Positions 47,412 through 56,281 of a stretch of DNA of 64,000 bases are shown one piece after another; position 1 is the first letter of the stretch; the number at the start of each line of letters is the position of its first letter. The notes below the pieces were generated by a model, which saw only the letters and a program-made list of their open reading frames with translations, was not told where the DNA came from and searched no databases. A program made the translations under genes and the position numbers. Source of the DNA: Campylobacterales bacterium (GTDB taxonomy: Bacteria > Campylobacterota > Campylobacteria > Campylobacterales > Sulfurimonadaceae); NCBI GenBank assembly GCA_026390115.1, contig JAPLGO010000023.1, positions 124,001 to 188,000 on the forward strand, written 5' to 3'.

Positions 47412-48470
47412 ATGACATTAAGTAAAATCACAATCGCTCTTTTAGCTGCGTCTGCGCTTACACTATCTTTAAGTGCTAGAGATCAAATTAAAATGGTTGG
47501 TTCATCTACTGTTTATCCATTCGCATCTTCAGTTTCTGAAGAGTTCAGTGCTACTACAAAAAACCCGACACCGGTAGTTGAGTCAACAGGTACGGGAGGG
47601 GGAATGAAACTGTTTTGTGCTTCAAGTGACATGAGTTCCCCGGATATTACAAATGCGAGTAGAAGAATGAAAGCTGAAGAGCTTAAGTTGTGTGAAACAA
47701 ACGGTGTTACTGATATTACTGAAGCTATTATAGGATTTGACGGTATCGCTTTTGCTCAAAGCAAAGCAAATACACCTTTTAATGTAACAAAAAAACAGTT
47801 ATTTTTAGCAGTTGCTGCCGAGGTTCCTTCTGCTGATGGTAAAACTCTAGTCGCCAATCCATATAAAAAATGGTCAGATATTGATGCTTCTTTACCAAAT
47901 AGAGAAATCACAATTTACGGTCCTCCAAAATCAAGCGGTACAAGAGACGCTTTTGAAGATATGATTTTAAAAGCACAAACAGAGAAGATGGATGTTTATA
48001 CTAAAGTGTATGAAGCGGACAAAGTTAAAAACAAAGGCTACAAAGAGTACGGCACAATCAGAACTGACGGTGTTTATGTAGAAGCCGGTGAAAATGATAA
48101 CTTAATCGTTGCAAAACTTGATAAAAACAGGGCAGCATTCGGTGTTTTCGGATACTCGTTCTTAGAAGAAAATGCGGATAAAGTTCAGGGTTCAAATGTT
48201 GACGGCATAGCTCCAACTCCTGATAATATCTCTAGCGGAAAATATCCTGTTTCAAGAAGTCTGTTTTTCTATGTGAAAAATGCACATGCAGCAGAAATTA
48301 AATCGTTAAATGATTATGTAACTCTATTTATGAGTGAAAAAATGATTGGTAAAAAAGGAATTTTAGGCGAAATCGGACTCATTCCTCTTCCTGAAAAAGA
48401 GAGAACTGCAATTAGAGAATCAGTTTTTAAAAAAGAGAAAGTAACTGCAGAGATGTTAAGCCATAAATAA
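47412..48470 (+). CDS. pstS: Phosphate ABC transporter substrate-binding protein
   Basis: PstS captures phosphate in the periplasm. The 352-residue protein has a signal peptide (cleavage near LSLSA, about residue 21), then MVGSSTVYPFASSVSEEF and TGTGGGMKLFCASS, the phosphate-binding segments of the SphX/PstS group, and PPKSSGTRDAFEDM near 175. It stands apart from pstCAB by the inverted TSUP gene and has its own Pho-type repeats. Confidence 0.93.
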   Translation: MTLSKITIALLAASALTLSLSARDQIKMVGSSTVYPFASSVSEEFSATTKNPTPVVESTGTGGGMKLFCASSDMSSPDITNASRRMKAEELKLCETNGVTDITEAIIGFDGIAFAQSKANTPFNVTKKQLFLAVAAEVPSADGKTLVANPYKKWSDIDASLPNREITIYGPPKSSGTRDAFEDMILKAQTEKMDVYTKVYEADKVKNKGYKEYGTIRTDGVYVEAGENDNLIVAKLDKNRAAFGVFGYSFLEENADKVQGSNVDGIAPTPDNISSGKYPVSRSLFFYVKNAHAAEIKSLNDYVTLFMSEKMIGKKGILGEIGLIPLPEKERTAIRESVFKKEKVTAEMLSHK

Positions 48471-48490
48471 TAAAAATGATAAGTCCACTT

Positions 48491-48526
48491 TTTTTCGTTC
48501 CAGCTCTCCCAAGATGGAACGAAAAA
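48491..48526. terminator. 12-bp hairpin between pstS and the TSUP gene
   Basis: TTTTTCGTTCCA at 48491-48502 is exactly complementary to 48515-48526. Because the stem itself begins with T and ends with A, it reads the same way from both sides. No T-tract follows on either strand, so termination would be weak or factor-assisted. Confidence 0.5.
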
Positions 48527-48563
48527 TAAATATTGTAGTAATGACTCATCGCTTAATTTACCT

Positions 48564-48923
48564 TTATTTTTCAAAAATCATATAACTTCCTATGATTATT
48601 AAAAATAGTCCGAAGATGATTTTGAGAGTATGTGCATCAATATGGTTAACGGTACGCGCTCCCATCCAGCCACCGATTATCGCCATAGTTGCAATAATAA
48701 ATGCTGCACGAAAATCTACATTCCCATTACGGTAATATTCTAAAACAGCGGCGATACCAATTGGGGGAAGTAATACGGCTAGGCTTGTTCCAATCGCAAG
48801 TTTTTGAGAAAATCCTGCTAAATACATAAGAGCAGGTACGATAAGAATACCCCCACCGATACCAAATAGTCCAGCTAATATGCCTGATGACAATCCTAAA
48901 ATCATAAATGTAGCCCAATGCAT
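48564..48923 (-). CDS. Half-size TauE/SafE (TSUP) family transporter
   Basis: A 119-residue protein with four membrane helices. LSSGILAGLFGIGGGILIVPALMYL is the TSUP signature, including the GxGGG motif. Full TSUP proteins have about eight helices made of two such halves; this is one half, so it would need to dimerise. The substrate (sulfite, sulfoacetate or other anions) is unknown. It lies inverted between pstS and pstC, an unusual place. Confidence 0.85.
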   Translation of the reverse strand: MHWATFMILGLSSGILAGLFGIGGGILIVPALMYLAGFSQKLAIGTSLAVLLPPIGIAAVLEYYRNGNVDFRAAFIIATMAIIGGWMGARTVNHIDAHTLKIIFGLFLIIIGSYMIFEK

Positions 48924-49127
48924 TTTAATTCCTTTTTCAAAAAGTATAACTCAATTTAGATTTATAAGAAAGAAAGGCTTGTAACAGAGGATAGTTCCTA
49001 TAGAAGAGAATATAACCATATTTTTTAGTAGATGAGATATAAAAAACGATGAATGCAAAAGAGAATAGTTGTCTAAATATTTGTAATAGTATTAAAGTTT
49101 AGATTTTCATATGCCAAATAAATTTTT

Positions 49128-49149
49128 GCAATCGTTTTGTAACCAAGCA
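49128..49149 (+). promoter_or_regulatory. 11-bp direct repeats upstream of pstC (Pho-box candidate)
   Basis: GCAATCGTTTT and GTAACCAAGCA are consecutive 11-base units sharing G-x-AA-x-C, similar to those upstream of pstS. TACAAT at 49154-49159 follows as a possible -10. Together they would start transcription just inside the annotated pstC start. The rest of 48924-49160 holds nothing else I can name. Confidence 0.45.
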
Positions 49150-49160
49150 ACTCTACAATT

Positions 49161-50117
49161 ATGACATTAAATGACACAAGGATTAGTTTGGCTACTTTTG
49201 AATCAAAACACAAATATGCTCATCTTCAAGAAGATGTAATTAAATATTTTCTGATACTTGCGGCGACAATTTCCATACTTACCACATTCGGAATCCTCTT
49301 TTCTATTCTTTTTGAAGCTATAGAGTTTTTTAAATTAAAAAGCTTTGTCTATTTTTTTTCAGGAACAGAGTGGACTCCTGGTGTTGAAAATAGCCAGTTT
49401 GGGGCATTGCCTATATTCGCAGGTACGTTTATGATTACAGCAATTGCCATGGCGGTGGCGCTTCCTATCGGTCTTGGGAGTGCAATCTATATGAGCGAAT
49501 ATTCTACTCCAAATGCGAGAAATGTGCTTAAACCGCTCTTGGAAATATTGGCAGGGATTCCGACCGTTGTATATGGCTTTTTTGCTGCTATTACCGTTGC
49601 ACCGTTTATAGTAAAAGTGGCGACTACAGTGGGTATTGAGGCCTCTTTTAACAGTGCTTTGGCATCTGGTGTTGTCATGGGGATTATGATAATTCCTTAC
49701 ATCTCTTCACTCAGCGATGATGTGATAAGCGCAGTGCCGGACAGTTTGAGAAAAGGCTCTTTGGCTCTAGGGATGACAAAAGCTGAAACTATTATGGATA
49801 TAGTGATACCGTCTGCATTGCCTGGAATTATCTCTGCAACTTTGCTTGGCATATCGAAGGCTTTGGGCGAGACTATGATTGTTGTTATGGCAGCGGGACT
49901 TCGTCCTAATTTGTCGTGGAATATACTTGAAGATATGACAACGGTAACTGTGAGAATTGTCGATGCACTTACCGGAGATCAGGCATTTAATTCACCTGCA
50001 ACACTCTCTGCTTTTGCTTTGGGGCTGGCGTTATTTGTGGTAACTTTGATTTTAAATGTTGTATCTGTTCGAATGATACAGAAATTTAAAGAAAAATATA
50101 AAATGAGTAGTTTATAA
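49161..50117 (+). CDS. pstC: Phosphate ABC transporter permease PstC
   Basis: PstC forms the phosphate channel with PstA. The 318-residue protein has an N-terminal helix (LILAATISILTTFGILFSILF), a periplasmic loop, then five more helices and the EAA-like coupling loop (GSLALGMTKAETIMDIVIPSALPG). The ATG at 49161 has no Shine-Dalgarno. A TTG at 49188 has AAGGA five bases upstream and would give MATFESKH; if the -10 at 49154 is real, that is the better start. It overlaps pstA by 1 nt. Confidence 0.92.
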   Translation: MTLNDTRISLATFESKHKYAHLQEDVIKYFLILAATISILTTFGILFSILFEAIEFFKLKSFVYFFSGTEWTPGVENSQFGALPIFAGTFMITAIAMAVALPIGLGSAIYMSEYSTPNARNVLKPLLEILAGIPTVVYGFFAAITVAPFIVKVATTVGIEASFNSALASGVVMGIMIIPYISSLSDDVISAVPDSLRKGSLALGMTKAETIMDIVIPSALPGIISATLLGISKALGETMIVVMAAGLRPNLSWNILEDMTTVTVRIVDALTGDQAFNSPATLSAFALGLALFVVTLILNVVSVRMIQKFKEKYKMSSL

Positions 50118-51283
50118 TGGATAAAAATAATATATTTTATGACCCGAGTCTGAAGAGAAGACACCTTAAATCGAAGCTTTTTAAGTATTTTACTCTCTTC
50201 TCTTTAGTGGTTTCTTTGGTTTTCTTAGCAATTTTTTTACTTGACATGGTGCTAAAAGGCAGTTCTGCTGTGCAGCAAACATATATACAGGTTGAAGTTT
50301 CATATAATCAGGAGAGTATAGATAGTTACAGAGATGCAGTAGCTAAAAAATATCTGAATTTACTCAGTCGTGCTGCCTTAAGGGAAATACCTAATCAAAT
50401 TCAGAAAAATCCCTCTCTTATGGGTACAAAACAGGTTCTATGGATGTTAGCGGATGATCAAGTTGACATGTATATGAAAGAGTATTATTACAAAATAGAT
50501 GAAAAAGATATGAAAACTCTTGAAGAGCTGGTAAAAAACGGTATGGTGGATAAAAAATTTAATACAATCTTTTTTACACATGGAGACAGCAAATCACCTG
50601 AATATTCAGGGATACTGTCCGCATTTATTGGAACTATACTGACTCTTGCGGTGACGATGCTTGTTGCATTTCCAATCGGTGTGGCTACAGCTGTTTATCT
50701 TGAGGAGTTTAGCAAACAAAACTGGTGGTCAGAGTTTCTGGAAATCAATATAAACAACCTTGCAGCAATACCTTCTATTCTTTTTGGACTATTGGGTTTG
50801 GCTATCTATATAAATGTATTGGGACTTCCAAGAAGTTCGGCTCTTGTCGGCGGGCTTACTTTGGCGCTTATGACTCTGCCTATTATAGTTGTGAGTTCAA
50901 GAGCGGCACTCAGAAGCGTACCTGCGAGCATACGACAAGCCGGATATGCACTGGGGCTTACAAAAGTTCAGGTAGTAAAAGACCATGTTATACCTTTGGC
51001 ATTTCCTGGAATTATGACTGGAAATATTATCGGTTTAGCACATGCTATGGGAGAGACGGCTCCTCTTATTATTGTCGGCATGATAGCTTTTATTCCAGAT
51101 AGCCCGACAAGTGTCATGGAAGCTGCAACTGTTATGCCTGCACAGCTGTTTACATGGGCTGGAATGCCTGAGAGAGCCTACATAGAGAGAACGGCTGCAG
51201 GAATACTTGTGCTTTTGAGTCTGTTGATTTCACTCAATTCATTGGCAGTCTATCTGAGAAAAAAATTTGAAGTTAAATGGTAA
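50117..51283 (+). CDS. pstA: Phosphate ABC transporter permease PstA
   Basis: The 388-residue PstA is about 90 residues longer than E. coli PstA. The extra length is a periplasmic domain of about residues 50-165 ([21 protein letters not shown] ... [12 protein letters not shown]) after the first helix, like the DUF3333 insertion of some PstA proteins. The transport core then follows, with the coupling loop [28 protein letters not shown]. Co-translated with pstC (TAATG). Confidence 0.92.
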   Translation: MDKNNIFYDPSLKRRHLKSKLFKYFTLFSLVVSLVFLAIFLLDMVLKGSSAVQQTYIQVEVSYNQESIDSYRDAVAKKYLNLLSRAALREIPNQIQKNPSLMGTKQVLWMLADDQVDMYMKEYYYKIDEKDMKTLEELVKNGMVDKKFNTIFFTHGDSKSPEYSGILSAFIGTILTLAVTMLVAFPIGVATAVYLEEFSKQNWWSEFLEININNLAAIPSILFGLLGLAIYINVLGLPRSSALVGGLTLALMTLPIIVVSSRAALRSVPASIRQAGYALGLTKVQVVKDHVIPLAFPGIMTGNIIGLAHAMGETAPLIIVGMIAFIPDSPTSVMEAATVMPAQLFTWAGMPERAYIERTAAGILVLLSLLISLNSLAVYLRKKFEVKW

Positions 51284-51297
51284 AAGGAGTAGAAACA

Positions 51298-52065
51298 GTG
51301 GCAAAAAATAAGGTAAAAATAGCCGTAAAAGATTTGAATCTTTGGTATGGAGATAAACATGCTCTCCATGGCTTAAATATAGAACTTTACAAAAATAAGA
51401 TTACAGCTCTTATTGGACCCTCTGGATGTGGAAAATCTACATTCTTGAGATGTTTGAACCGTATGAATGATCTGATTACTTCTGTAAGAGTTGAGGGTGA
51501 AGTTGTTATTGATGGTAAAAATATATATGATAAAGATGTGGATGAGGTAAGTGTAAGAAAAAGAATTGGCATGGTATTTCAGCAGCCAAACCCTTTTCCA
51601 AAATCAATTTATGAAAATGTGGCATATGCTCCTTTAAAGCACGGTATTGTGAAAAAAGGTAGCGGTTGTGATGAGTTGGTTGAACAATCTCTCAGAAGTG
51701 CAGGTATTTGGAATGAAGTTAAAGATATACTAAAAGAGCCGGGAACAGGATTGAGCGGCGGGCAGCAACAGAGACTCTGCATTGCAAGAACTATCGCCGT
51801 GAAGCCTGATGTTATACTTATGGATGAACCGACATCGGCACTTGATCCCATAAGTACGGAAAAGATAGAGGCTTTAATGCTGGAGCTAAAAAAAGAGTAC
51901 ACAATTATTACAGTGACGCACAACATGCAGCAAGCTGCAAGAATAGCAGATATGACTGCTTTCTTTCATCTTGGTGATTTGATAGAATATGATGAAACAG
52001 AGAAAATATTTATAAATCCGACACAAAAAAAGACGGAAGATTATATTACGGGGAGATTCGGTTAA
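51298..52065 (+). CDS. pstB: Phosphate ABC transporter ATPase PstB
   Basis: PstB hydrolyses ATP to drive phosphate import. The 255-residue protein has the Walker [11 protein letters not shown]-loop FQQPNPFP, the signature [13 protein letters not shown], Walker B VILMDEP and the H-loop [12 protein letters not shown]. The frame begins at ATG 51277 inside pstA, but AAAGGAG is well placed for the GTG at 51298 (start [10 protein letters not shown]), which I prefer. It overlaps phoU by one base. Confidence 0.96.
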   Translation: MAKNKVKIAVKDLNLWYGDKHALHGLNIELYKNKITALIGPSGCGKSTFLRCLNRMNDLITSVRVEGEVVIDGKNIYDKDVDEVSVRKRIGMVFQQPNPFPKSIYENVAYAPLKHGIVKKGSGCDELVEQSLRSAGIWNEVKDILKEPGTGLSGGQQQRLCIARTIAVKPDVILMDEPTSALDPISTEKIEALMLELKKEYTIITVTHNMQQAARIADMTAFFHLGDLIEYDETEKIFINPTQKKTEDYITGRFG

Positions 52066-52727
52066 TGCTGGCAAAATATGAGAATAAATTATTAAAGATA
52101 AAAGAGTCTATTTTTGAGATAGGCACGGGGCTTATCAGTGCAAACAAGTTGATTTTAGAGGGTTTTGAGAATTGCGACATTGAGAAGTTTAATGGTGCAA
52201 AATCATATATAAAAAATATAAGCAATAAAACAAATCATATAGATAGAGATATAATCACAATACTTGCACTTCAGTCACCTGAAGCGAGTGATTTGCGAGC
52301 TATGGTCTCTTATTTGAAAATTACAAATGAACTGCTTAGAGCATGTGCAAACACTCGAAATTTTATTAAGGGTTTTGTGAATGTATGCAGTGAGATAGAT
52401 TTAAAAACAATTAATGATTATGCGATTCCTATGCAAAAATCAACGGTTGAAGCTTTGGAACATGCGATAGCTATGATTAATGTGGATTGTGTGGATGAGA
52501 TTCAAGAGTGTTTTAACAAAGTTTTAATTGCAGAAAATAAAACAGATGAACTCTTTGAGATGATTGAAGCCAATTTAATGGAGCAATCAAAGGCAATAGA
52601 GGAGTTTGGTAAGTATCATAAAATGCTCTCAGCTCTGAGAAAAAGCGAGAAGATAGCAGACCGTGCCATGAGTATTGCTTCACTTTTACTTTTTGCAAGA
52701 ATTGGCGGAGAGATTCATCAACGTTAA
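52065..52727 (+). CDS. phoU: PhoU-type phosphate regulator
   Basis: PhoU is a cytoplasmic helical-bundle protein that shuts off phosphate signalling through PstB/PhoR. The 220-residue product has two helical repeats, each with an ExxxxD-type metal cluster region (for example KTNHIDRDIITILALQSPEASDLRAMVSYLKI and KTDELFEMIEANL...). Position and co-translation with pstB (TAATG) are typical. The following regulator has no kinase beside it. Confidence 0.85.
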   Translation: MLAKYENKLLKIKESIFEIGTGLISANKLILEGFENCDIEKFNGAKSYIKNISNKTNHIDRDIITILALQSPEASDLRAMVSYLKITNELLRACANTRNFIKGFVNVCSEIDLKTINDYAIPMQKSTVEALEHAIAMINVDCVDEIQECFNKVLIAENKTDELFEMIEANLMEQSKAIEEFGKYHKMLSALRKSEKIADRAMSIASLLLFARIGGEIHQR

Positions 52728-52740
52728 AGAGGAGTAGAGT

Positions 52741-53406
52741 ATGAGCACAATTTTAGTTGTAGAAGATGAAGAGGATATTTTAGAGCTTATTGAATATACG
52801 CTAAGCAAAGATAACTATGAGGTTATAGGCTGTTTAGACAGTTCAAATATTTTAAAGTTATTAGATGAAGAGGCTGTTGATTTGATAATCATGGATAGAA
52901 ACCTTCCTAATACCGAGGGAAGTGTTTTTATTCAAAGTATAAGAGCTATGGGTTATGTTCAGCCTGTAATTTATCTTACTGCTAAAGATAGCGATACCGA
53001 TATACTTGAGGGGTTTGAGCGAGGTGCGGACGACTATATTACCAAACCTTTTAATCTCGATGTACTTAGAGCCAGAGTTAAAGCAATTATGAAACGAGCG
53101 GGTAATAGCATGGAGGTTATGAGAATAAGAGACATAGTCTATCAAGCATCCAATAAAAAGTTTTTTATTAATGATGAAGAGATTCTCTTGACCCATTTAG
53201 AACATGATTTGCTACTGAAATTTTTTAATAATAGAAATATTCTGTTAAGCCGTGACACACTTCTTGAAAATGTTTGGCATGACAGTGTTGACCTGCAATC
53301 AAAAACAGTAAATGTTGCTATTAAAAGATTAAAAGAGAAGATTGACCCAACCGGAGAAAAAGAGTATATAAAGCCGGTAAGAGGCGAGGGGTATATATTC
53401 TCTTAA
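52741..53406 (+). CDS. PhoB-like OmpR-family response regulator
   Basis: A 221-residue regulator. The receiver domain has the acidic pocket VEDEED (9-14), the phosphorylatable aspartate at about residue 52 (IIMDRNLP), T81 and K104-type residues (YLTAKD; YITKPFN). The C-terminal winged-helix includes LLSRDTLLENVWHD and RLKEKIDPTGEKEYIKPVRGEGYIF. Following phoU it is likely the phosphate regulator; its kinase is not in the neighbourhood. GAGGAG Shine-Dalgarno. Confidence 0.9.
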   Translation: MSTILVVEDEEDILELIEYTLSKDNYEVIGCLDSSNILKLLDEEAVDLIIMDRNLPNTEGSVFIQSIRAMGYVQPVIYLTAKDSDTDILEGFERGADDYITKPFNLDVLRARVKAIMKRAGNSMEVMRIRDIVYQASNKKFFINDEEILLTHLEHDLLLKFFNNRNILLSRDTLLENVWHDSVDLQSKTVNVAIKRLKEKIDPTGEKEYIKPVRGEGYIFS

Positions 53407-53484
53407 CTTTTTTTTGCATATTGCAACTAACCCTTTGAGCTTTCATGCGAAGTTTACACGGCATAGTAAAAGCTCCAAAGTTAT

Positions 53485-54015
53485 TTATGCAGAAAGATTT
53501 GTTGTAGTTCCGGTTGTTGTCGTTGTGTTGCCATAGGCAGCAATGATTTTATTAAACAATGTTTTTTGCATGTCACTGATTTGTGTAGCTTGCTGTGTTA
53601 ACGGATCAGTTGTTTGCTGTGTTAAACTAGAATCGAGTGAATTTTTTTCTGCGTGGGCGTGGTGTTTATGCGCATGTTTGCTGCCGCCTGATGCTTTGAG
53701 TGCATTCATAAATTCATCAGAACTTATCTGCCCATCACCATTTGCATCAATCTTAGCAAAGGCATTATCTACATTCTGACTGCTTTGACCTGTTGCCAAA
53801 GCTGTTGCAGCTTGGCTAAACTCTGCCTTATCGATAGTGCCAGTTTTATTGGTGTCAAGTGCTGTCATTAGCATTTTAGTAATAGCGTCAAAACCTTGAC
53901 TTCCGTCAGTACCTTGAGTTGCATTACCACTCGCACCGCTTTGCGACTGTACATTTCTATTGTTAGATACCTGAGATGTGTAACTAGACATCATAGGATT
54001 ACTGCTAACTGTCAT
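53485..54015 (-). CDS. EF-hand calcium-binding protein with His-rich segment
   Basis: A 176-residue protein with no signal peptide and a Ser/Asn/Gln-rich N-terminus. Two EF-hands are complete: DTNKTGTIDKAEF (about 54-66) and DANGDGQISSDEF (about 90-102). A histidine-rich stretch (HAHKHHAHAEKN) follows at about 114-126, and the tail is threonine-rich. It could bind calcium and perhaps also other metals. It stands alone upstream of the htpG gene, on the other strand. Confidence 0.85.
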   Translation of the reverse strand: MTVSSNPMMSSYTSQVSNNRNVQSQSGASGNATQGTDGSQGFDAITKMLMTALDTNKTGTIDKAEFSQAATALATGQSSQNVDNAFAKIDANGDGQISSDEFMNALKASGGSKHAHKHHAHAEKNSLDSSLTQQTTDPLTQQATQISDMQKTLFNKIIAAYGNTTTTTGTTTNLSA

Positions 54016-54195
54016 TTTAAATCTCCTTAAAACATTTGTGCATTTCGCACAAGTTATACAAGCAAATAGAGTTCCAATGATTAGGATGAAGATACTGAAA
54101 TGTTTGGCATGTGAAAATGTTTTTTGACTAAATAAACATTAGTCGTATACACTAAACTATCTTGAGTCTATTTAAAGCCATTAACTTTTTTTTGC

Positions 54196-54201
54196 TATAC
54201 T
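54196..54201 (+). promoter_or_regulatory. Probable -10 box for htpG
   Basis: TATACT preceded by a T-run and TTGC, 36 bases before the htpG ATG. No CIRCE-type inverted repeat (TTAGCACTC...) was seen in the 54016-54236 gap. Confidence 0.45.
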
Positions 54202-54236
54202 TTCTCTTCAAAATTTTTAAATAAAAAGGAAATATA

Positions 54237-56129
54237 ATGGCAAAACATCAGTTTCAGACGGAAGCAAATCAGATTTTAAACTTAATGATTCACTCGCTCT
54301 ACTCAAACAAAGAGATATTTATTCGTGAACTTGTTTCAAACGCTTCGGATGCGCTTGACAAACTAAACATGTTGGTATTAACCGACGAGAAGTATAAAGG
54401 TGTGACTTTTGCACCCCGCATAGATATTGTGGCTAACAAAGAGGCAAAAACTCTTACTATTAAAGACAGCGGTATCGGTATGAACGAAGAGGATTTGATG
54501 AGTCATCTTGGTACTATCGCAAAGTCAGGTACAAAAGCATTCTTAGAAAATCTCACAGGAGATCAGAAAAAAGATTCTAACCTGATTGGTCAGTTTGGTG
54601 TTGGTTTTTATGCATGTTTTATGGTTGCTGATAGAGTTGAAGTAACAACTAAAAAAGCAGGTGAAGATCAAGCATTTTTATGGACAAGTAGAGGTGATGG
54701 GGAGTTTGACATAGAAAATACGACTCAAGAGGGACATGGAACTACAATCGTCATGCACCTTAAAGAGGATGAAGATGAGTTTTTAGAGTCACATAGAATA
54801 GAAACAATTATCAAAAAATACTCAAACCATATTCCTTTCCCAATTTTTATGGACAAAGAGAAGTTTGTTCCTTCGGTAAAAGATGAAGAGGGCAAAGAGA
54901 TTGAACCATCAAGAACAGATTTAGTAAACACGCAAATCAACAAAGCAAATGCACTCTGGACAATCTCTAAAAATGAGGTTACTGATGAGGAGTATAAAGA
55001 TTTTTACAGCTCAATCGCACACTCTTCCGAAGAGCCATTAGCATGGATGCACAACAAAGCTGAGGGCGCAATAGAGTACACTACTCTTTTTTACATTCCA
55101 AGCAAAGCACCGATGGATATTTATAGAGTGGATTATAAAACCGGTATTAAACTCTACATCAACCGCGTCTTTATTACGGATGATGAGAAGGAGTTAATGC
55201 CGACATACCTGAGATTTTTACGCGGTGTAATCGACTCTAAAGATTTACCTCTGAATGTTTCCCGTGAGATTTTACAATCTAATGCGGTTATGGCAAAAAT
55301 CAAAAATTCTTCTGTTAAAAAAGTGCTCTCGGAACTGGCTAAAATAGCTAAAAATGATGCGGAGAAGTACAGTAAATTTTATACTGAATTTGGCAATGTC
55401 TTAAAAGAGGGACTCTATAATGACTTCTCAAACCGTGAGAAAATTTTAGAGTTAATGCTTTTTAACACACTTAAATCAACTGAAAAAACAAACATCGAAG
55501 AGTTCGTAAAAAATGTAGATGCAGATAAAAAAGAGATTTACTACATTACTGGTAAAACATCTTTGGCGATGCTCAAAAACTCTCCTGCGCTAGAGAGATT
55601 TAAAGCGCGCGGTATTGATGTTTTGGTTCTCAATGAAGAGATTGACACAATCATCTTCCCGATGGTGCATGAGTATAAAGAGTACAAGCTTATTCCTGTT
55701 GCCGATGCGAAGTTTGAAGAAACGGAAGAAGAGAAAAAAGCGGAAGAAGAAGTTGCAAAAACTTATGAAGGTTTGGCGAAAGAGTTCAAGGATGCACTTG
55801 GTGAGAGCGTAAAATCGGTTGAGACTACTTTTGATTTAACTGACTCGCCGGTGGCTATCAAAATAGATAAAGAAGACCCATCGTACATGATGGCTCAGAT
55901 GATGAAGCAGATGGGACAAGGCGGTGATATGCCGGCTCCAGCTCCGATTTTATTGATAAATCCTAAGCATGAACTTATTATGAAGTTGAAAGATTCTGTG
56001 GATCAAAACCTTGTGAATGATGCGGCACATGTATTGCTTGACCAAGCGAAACTTTTTGACGGTCAAGAGCTCGGGGATACTGCTGATTTTATTGTAAGAC
56101 TCAATAGAATTATCACAAAAGCGCTTTAG
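54237..56129 (+). CDS. htpG: Molecular chaperone HtpG (Hsp90)
   Basis: HtpG is the bacterial Hsp90. The 630-residue protein has the N-terminal ATPase (SLYSNKEIFIRELVSNASDALDKL; DSGIGMNEEDL; GQFGVGFYACFMVADRV), a middle domain (SREILQSNAVMAKIKNSSVKKVL), and the C-terminal dimerisation domain ending LNRIITKAL. A charged glutamate/lysine-rich stretch near 500 (EETEEEKKAEEEVAKT) links the last two. GGAAAT Shine-Dalgarno. Repeat copy C follows 55 nt after its stop. Confidence 0.97.
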   Translation: MAKHQFQTEANQILNLMIHSLYSNKEIFIRELVSNASDALDKLNMLVLTDEKYKGVTFAPRIDIVANKEAKTLTIKDSGIGMNEEDLMSHLGTIAKSGTKAFLENLTGDQKKDSNLIGQFGVGFYACFMVADRVEVTTKKAGEDQAFLWTSRGDGEFDIENTTQEGHGTTIVMHLKEDEDEFLESHRIETIIKKYSNHIPFPIFMDKEKFVPSVKDEEGKEIEPSRTDLVNTQINKANALWTISKNEVTDEEYKDFYSSIAHSSEEPLAWMHNKAEGAIEYTTLFYIPSKAPMDIYRVDYKTGIKLYINRVFITDDEKELMPTYLRFLRGVIDSKDLPLNVSREILQSNAVMAKIKNSSVKKVLSELAKIAKNDAEKYSKFYTEFGNVLKEGLYNDFSNREKILELMLFNTLKSTEKTNIEEFVKNVDADKKEIYYITGKTSLAMLKNSPALERFKARGIDVLVLNEEIDTIIFPMVHEYKEYKLIPVADAKFEETEEEKKAEEEVAKTYEGLAKEFKDALGESVKSVETTFDLTDSPVAIKIDKEDPSYMMAQMMKQMGQGGDMPAPAPILLINPKHELIMKLKDSVDQNLVNDAAHVLLDQAKLFDGQELGDTADFIVRLNRIITKAL

Positions 56130-56183
56130 TAACTAATCTTAGTCATTTTTGTAAAAAAAAAGAGTGTTTAAAGCCTTCTGAAT

Positions 56184-56275
56184 CTCGAAAAACTTGTTTT
56201 TCGTAGCTTTAGCGGGATGAAAGGGACATAAGCAGCTGCCACTAAAACGGACGCGTCCGTTTTAGTGCGTAACAT
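56184..56275 (+). repeat. Structured repeat, copy C
   Basis: Begins CTCGAAAAACTTGTTTTTCG, identical to copy A, followed by GTAGCTTTAG, GGGACATAAGCAGCTGCC and the perfect 28-base inverted repeat at 56240-56267. It starts 55 nt after htpG and lies before the convergent 58-aa gene. Confidence 0.85.
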
Positions 56276-56281
56276 TAAGTA

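Noticed and set aside
37844-48994. 15-base match TGTAACAGAGGATAG upstream of rpsA (37844) and at 48980
   Set aside because: A 15-base match between two places in 64 kb is expected by chance about once or twice, and the second place is not at a gene start.
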